NCBI RefSeq assembly: GCF_030151085.1
Contig: NZ_JASLER010000047.1
Coordinates: forward strand, 1-64,000
DNA: 64,000 nucleotides
Source: Bacteroides sp.
GTDB taxonomy: Bacteria > Bacteroidota > Bacteroidia > Bacteroidales > Bacteroidaceae
Reading direction: 5' to 3'
This document shows, one piece after another, positions 60,239 through 64,000 of the stretch. Below the pieces are notes generated by a model that was given only the letters and a program-made list of their open reading frames with translations, searched no databases and was not told the DNA's origin. Made by a program: the position numbers and the translations under genes. Each line of letters begins with the position of its first letter. Positions within the stretch are counted from its first letter, which is position 1.

Positions 60239-61789
60239 ATGGAAATCAAACAACGTATACAACTTCTTCTGGAGGAAATGAACCGGGGAGTTTACGAGAA
60301 AGAAACAGAAATAGGGTTATCCTTATTGGCAGCTTTGGCGGGTGAAAGCATCTTGTTGCTAGGTCCTCCGGGAGTGGCGAAGTCAATGGTTGCAAGGCGT
60401 TTGAAGGAAGCTTTTGTAGATGCAAGGGCGTTTGAATACCTGATGTCTCGCTTTTCTACTCCGGATGAAATTTTTGGTCCGGTAAGTATCAGCCGTTTGA
60501 AAGAGTCTGATAGGTACGAACGTGCCATTGACGGTTATCTGCCTACTGCCGATGTTGTTTTCCTCGATGAAATATGGAAGGCCGGACCGGCGATACAAAA
60601 TACTTTGCTGACAGTTATTAATGAGAAGCTGTTCCGCAATGGTGATAAGGAACTTAGGCTTTCGCTTAAATTACTGGTAGCAGCCAGTAATGAACTGCCT
60701 ACGCAGGGCGAGGGTCTGGAAGCATTGTGGGACCGTTTCTTGATTCGCGTCATCAGTACTTGCATCCAGCAGGAGAAGGCTTTTTATAGTATGTTGCTGG
60801 ATGACTGCGACGAAAAAAAAATGGAAATCTGCCAATGGCAAATCACGGATGAAGAATATGTTGCATGGCAACACGAAATACGCAGGATTGCTGTTCCGGC
60901 AGAAGTGTTGTCGTGCATTACAGACATTCGGAAGTCTTTGATGAAAGTTGAAATGCAAGATTCCGAAGTACGTCGGGAAGTATATGTAAGCGACCGTCGT
61001 TGGAAGAATATTGTACGTTTGCTGAAAACTTCCGCTTTTATACATGGACGGACTTCAGTGAACATTACTGATCTACTTCCTATCTATCACTGTTTATGGA
61101 ATGAACCCGATGAATGTATTGCAATCCGTCAAATTGTAATCCGTTGCCTGTTCAGCCTCTATGCAAAAGAAATAACTTCTATCACTTCCTCTTTAAAATC
61201 GGATTTGAAAGTCAGCCGGGTACGCGAAGCATTGGATAAAGCTCGTTTGAAAGGCGACCGTCGGGACGATGATTTGCTGATTACGGATCATTTTTACTAT
61301 CAGGTGGAAAGTCATGGAACAGGGAATACCTATATCTTTATCGTAGACTATAAAAACATGAAAGAATATAGCGCCAAAGATGCACCTGCCATCGGAGTGA
61401 TGTACACCGATCCGTTGAATCCGAAGCGAACTATTATCCGTGCTTTTTCCGATACCAGCCAGATGCAGGAAGAAGGTGCAGAGCGCGTTACGCTTTTCCG
61501 GGACGACAAACACCTCTATATGAATGGTGTCCGTTTCCCGATGAGACGGTTGAAAAGAGGAGAAGAACAACAATTAAGTTTGGGTAACCTTTCTATAACC
61601 GATAGGGATTATGAAACGGAGTTGGAAAAAGTTGCCGGGAATATAGATAAATTGGTAAAAGACCTCTCTGAAAATATATTTGCTTCTGAAGAAGACCGGA
61701 AGGGAATTGCACAGTATATAGCCACCATACGCAAAGAAATAGCTTGGGCACGGGTCGATGTACGTAAATTGCGTTACGGTGATGAGTGA
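60239..61789 (+). CDS. MoxR-type AAA+ ATPase, RavA-like
   Basis: Hexameric AAA+ chaperone ATPase paired with a VWA protein. N-terminal IQLLLEEMNRGVYEKETEIG, Walker A LLGPPGVAKSMVARRL, Walker B VVFLDEIWKAGPAIQNTLL and sensor-like LLVAASNELPTQGEGLEALWDRFLIR are those of the RavA branch. The C-terminal region (about 330-516) ends in LDKARLKGDRRDDDLLITDHFYY and helical segments, as in RavA extension domains. It overlaps the VWA gene by eight bases, indicating a complex. RavA-ViaA works in respiratory complex and membrane stress in E. coli; its role here is unknown. Confidence 0.88.
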   Translation: MEIKQRIQLLLEEMNRGVYEKETEIGLSLLAALAGESILLLGPPGVAKSMVARRLKEAFVDARAFEYLMSRFSTPDEIFGPVSISRLKESDRYERAIDGYLPTADVVFLDEIWKAGPAIQNTLLTVINEKLFRNGDKELRLSLKLLVAASNELPTQGEGLEALWDRFLIRVISTCIQQEKAFYSMLLDDCDEKKMEICQWQITDEEYVAWQHEIRRIAVPAEVLSCITDIRKSLMKVEMQDSEVRREVYVSDRRWKNIVRLLKTSAFIHGRTSVNITDLLPIYHCLWNEPDECIAIRQIVIRCLFSLYAKEITSITSSLKSDLKVSRVREALDKARLKGDRRDDDLLITDHFYYQVESHGTGNTYIFIVDYKNMKEYSAKDAPAIGVMYTDPLNPKRTIIRAFSDTSQMQEEGAERVTLFRDDKHLYMNGVRFPMRRLKRGEEQQLSLGNLSITDRDYETELEKVAGNIDKLVKDLSENIFASEEDRKGIAQYIATIRKEIAWARVDVRKLRYGDE

Positions 61790-63227
61790 AAACCGATATG
61801 ATATTGCCTTTTATGTGCAAGTACTCGATAAGTTTGTGAAAACCGGAGAGTGTGCAACAGAAAGTAAGGAACCACTTTATGCCTATCTGCTTTCCGTAAT
61901 GAGCGATGTTACGGTCAAAGTACAGGTGTTGAATGACGATATCTGTGCCCGTGTTTTTTACGACACCATGCTTCAGTTCATCCAGTTGAATCTGGAAAAA
62001 GAAAAATATAACTTGCAGAAGAGCCAGTCGGAACGGAACGAGATGAAACTTGTTTTGGAATGGTCGGTCAAGAAACGGAAAGACGGTTGGCAGGCATTGT
62101 TACAGCAAATTTCGGATAAGTATCAGGAATATGGTTTTGACCAGCGTTTTTACAGAGGCCAGTTCGAAAATGAAGGCAAGTGTGCTGACGGGGAAATGTG
62201 GGAAAAAATGGTGGATGATTGGGAGGAGGCTTTCCAACAAAAAATGCAGGATCAGAAAAAGAAGGAAATAGATTTTCGTAGAGATGCCCTCGAACGGAGA
62301 CTGCGCTCTAATCTGAAAGAAATTCCCGAATACATTCGTCAGAACGATATTGATAAGGATGAGTTTTTCCAGTCGTGGGGCTTGATGAGTGGTATGTGGA
62401 ATACAATCGACTTTGAGCGAATACGCAAAATAGTTCGCATTCAGCGTGATTATCCTGAGATTGTGAAAGTGGCAAACAAGATGGGACGAATAGCCGATGA
62501 TGAAGGAAAGGATAATATGTACGTCTCCGAGGGAGATGTTTATAAACTGGAACACTCTGCCAAATGCGATATCTTGGGCATCACCGTAGGAAATGACCTG
62601 AATGCCCTGTTACCCATAGAACTGGCACATTGTGCTGATAATGAATTGGAGGATTTGTTTGTCTATAAATACCTGACGAATAAACTTCAAACCTTTCGTT
62701 ATAAGTCCGAAATCATGCAACCTGCCCGCCGTTTGGAGACTAAACCTGCCAAAAGGAAAGGTCCGATGGTAATTTGTCTGGATACTTCCGGTAGTATGGC
62801 GGGCAAGGCCGAAAAAATAGCTCATTCTCTATTGATTAAGATACTGGAAATAGCGGACAGGCAGCAAAGAAGTTGTTACCTGATAGCCTTCTCAGTATCT
62901 ATCAATCCCATTGATATAAGGAAAGAGCGGGCGCGTTTACTTGAATTTTTCTCGAAAACGGCTTGTGGAGATACAGATGCTACCCGCATGCTACAGGCTA
63001 CCTTTCGTCTTCTCCGATCTTCAAAAGATTATATGAATGCCGATGTTCTGTGGGTCAGTGACTTTAAAATTCCGTTATCTACGTCGGAACTGATCGATCA
63101 GATACAGGAATTCCGGGAGGCAGATACCCATTTTTACGGTTTGCAGATAGGCATTGCCGATAATGAATGGACGCCTTTCTTTGACCGTATTTATAGGGTT
63201 GGATACACTCCCTCCCGGCGTTATTAG
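61782..63227 (+). CDS. VWA-domain partner of the MoxR ATPase, ViaA-like
   Basis: Metal-dependent adhesion-type protein of 481 residues beginning MSENRYDIAFYVQVLDKF (start chosen at the ATG that overlaps the ATPase stop). A long helical N-terminal region (1-330) with many charged segments precedes a VWA domain with the MIDAS residues in CLDTSGSMAGKAEKIA, TACGDTDATRML and WVSDFKIPLSTSEL. Arrangement and overlap match ViaA. It converges on another VWA gene, only ten bases away. Confidence 0.87.
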   Translation: MSENRYDIAFYVQVLDKFVKTGECATESKEPLYAYLLSVMSDVTVKVQVLNDDICARVFYDTMLQFIQLNLEKEKYNLQKSQSERNEMKLVLEWSVKKRKDGWQALLQQISDKYQEYGFDQRFYRGQFENEGKCADGEMWEKMVDDWEEAFQQKMQDQKKKEIDFRRDALERRLRSNLKEIPEYIRQNDIDKDEFFQSWGLMSGMWNTIDFERIRKIVRIQRDYPEIVKVANKMGRIADDEGKDNMYVSEGDVYKLEHSAKCDILGITVGNDLNALLPIELAHCADNELEDLFVYKYLTNKLQTFRYKSEIMQPARRLETKPAKRKGPMVICLDTSGSMAGKAEKIAHSLLIKILEIADRQQRSCYLIAFSVSINPIDIRKERARLLEFFSKTACGDTDATRMLQATFRLLRSSKDYMNADVLWVSDFKIPLSTSELIDQIQEFREADTHFYGLQIGIADNEWTPFFDRIYRVGYTPSRRY

Positions 63228-63237
63228 ATTTATTCTT

Positions 63238-64000
63238 CTATGATTTGATGTTCTGCGATATCCACATACCGATGTCTTGCTTACTGAGCGCGGCTGCCAT
63301 TAAATCAGGGAATTTATCTGGCGTACAGGCAAAAGTCGGCACACCGATATTTGCTAAAAACTCAGCATGATCTTTGTCATATGACGGTGCTCCGTCGTCA
63401 TTCAGGGCAGGCAGGACGATGAGTTGTACACCGTTGTTCACTAAAGATACAAACTTCTTGCGCATCTCGCGTTCGTCACCTCCTTCGTAAAGGTCGGTAA
63501 CCAGTACCAGTACAGTGTCTTGCGGGCGGGTAATCACTCCCTGACAATAGGTCAGTGCGCGCGCAATGTCAGTACCACCACCTAACTGTACACCGAAAAG
63601 CAGATCGACCGGATCTTGCAGATCATCCGTAAGATCCACCACAGCGGTATCAAATACCACCATACGTGTGCTTACTGCGGGAATGGATGCTAATACCGAA
63701 CCAAAGATTCCTGAGTATATAACGGAAGTTCCCATAGAACCGCTTTGGTCTAAGCAGAGAATGATATCTTTCATTGCTTTCCGCTTTCTGCCATAACCGA
63801 TACGTACTTCCGGAATAATTGTCTTGTAGTCCGGTTGATAGTTCTTCAAGTTTTTGGTAATGGTCGTTTTCCAGTCTATCTCATTATAACGCGGATTCCT
63901 TCGACGCGAAGAGCGATTGAGTGCTCCTGTTACTGCCTGCTGGGTAGGGGCGGAGAGTTTGCGCAGCAATTCGTCGACCACCTTCCGCACTACTTGCCGT
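63238..64000 (-). CDS. Second VWA-domain protein (YehP-like), cut by window edge
   Basis: The C-terminal part of a VWA protein; the upstream (5') end lies beyond the window, so the internal GTG is not a start. The MIDAS motif is CLDQSGSMGTSVIYSG, with threonine in GGGTDIARAL and aspartate in VTDLYEGGDEREM. The basic region RSSRRRNPRYNEIDWKTTITKNL leads into it. It is distinct from the ViaA-like protein: the order, length and flanking segment resemble the VWA protein of E. coli YehLMPQ-type clusters, where a MoxR ATPase and SWIM-finger protein accompany it. Its partners would lie to the right, outside the window. Confidence 0.8.
   Translation of the reverse strand, partial: RQVVRKVVDELLRKLSAPTQQAVTGALNRSSRRRNPRYNEIDWKTTITKNLKNYQPDYKTIIPEVRIGYGRKRKAMKDIILCLDQSGSMGTSVIYSGIFGSVLASIPAVSTRMVVFDTAVVDLTDDLQDPVDLLFGVQLGGGTDIARALTYCQGVITRPQDTVLVLVTDLYEGGDEREMRKKFVSLVNNGVQLIVLPALNDDGAPSYDKDHAEFLANIGVPTFACTPDKFPDLMAAALSKQDIGMWISQNIKS

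Noticed and set aside
63990..63990. Start codon of the last VWA gene at 63990
   Set aside because: It is a GTG inside an open frame that continues to the window edge, so the protein is simply cut.
1..64000. tRNA, rRNA, IS element or prophage genes
   Set aside because: Looked for conserved acceptor/T-loop motifs, transposase or integrase motifs; none seen by eye. A tRNAscan or ISfinder run would settle it.

Overview
The window looks like a chromosomal segment of a gut Bacteroides or close relative (Bacteroidales). Signs are the short RpoD-type sigma factor without region 1.1, repeated Bacteroides-type -7 boxes (TAnnTTTG, often with TTG about 20 bases upstream), weak or absent Shine-Dalgarno sites, a bifunctional Fkp, a BACON-domain lipoprotein, fimbrillin-family lipoproteins and a gadB-glsA-channel-gadC acid-resistance cluster. 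I see no tRNA, rRNA, CRISPR, IS element, prophage or SusC/D pair. The replicon appears to be core and housekeeping DNA with a few accessory clusters.

Layout. 1-5.3 kb: 5' part of glnS, then divergent pstS and pstCAB-phoU for high-affinity phosphate uptake, with a Pho-box-like tandem heptamer between them. 5.3-9.6 kb: an orphan promoter/terminator unit, ribE, a surface metalloprotease, a YihY-family protein and rnpB (RNase P RNA). 9.6-19.4 kb: a TlpA-like thioredoxin, a murein-peptide operon (NlpC/P60 endopeptidase, dipeptide epimerase, transglutaminase), htrA, rpoD, a small exported protein and a clostripain-like protease. 19.6-29.4 kb: a four-domain CoA-disulfide-reductase/rhodanese/TusA/DsrE fusion with a MarR regulator, a GH84 hexosaminidase with fkp, then rlmH divergent from a DUF4783-like gene and nadC. 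29.6-33.4 kb: a membrane protein and an ECF sigma operon whose second product combines an anti-sigma-like N-terminus, one membrane helix and an outer-membrane-like barrel. 33.4-39 kb: a four-gene minus-strand operon (two Gfo/Idh/MocA oxidoreductases, a DUF1080 protein, an exported TIM-barrel isomerase) fitting 3-keto-glycoside chemistry, and a flavin oxidoreductase. 39-46 kb: gadC, an unusual ion channel, glsA, gadB and ald. 46-52.5 kb: M23 and C69 peptidases, a phosphohexomutase, a rod-like RNA candidate and nudC. 52.7-60 kb: a soluble multi-PAS histidine kinase, a fimbrillin-type cluster and an MFS transporter. 60.2-64 kb: a MoxR ATPase with its VWA partner, meeting head-on a second, different VWA protein cut by the window edge.

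The most striking unexplained structure is in the gaps. Two classes of periodic intergenic array recur. One has 18-bp imperfect palindromes plus 4-bp spacers, giving an exact 22-bp period, usually four units (4451, 14738, 29512, 44498/44641, with relatives at 22516 and 55837). Different arrays carry different palindromes but keep the same geometry. The second has degenerate heptamers (one octamer case) filling short gaps beside genes, often as two arms of opposite orientation that could fold into long hairpins (9031, 12172, 17727, 27571, 32629, 41601, 42673). Neither matches a repeat family I can name. All positions were read by eye; no search or folding program was run.
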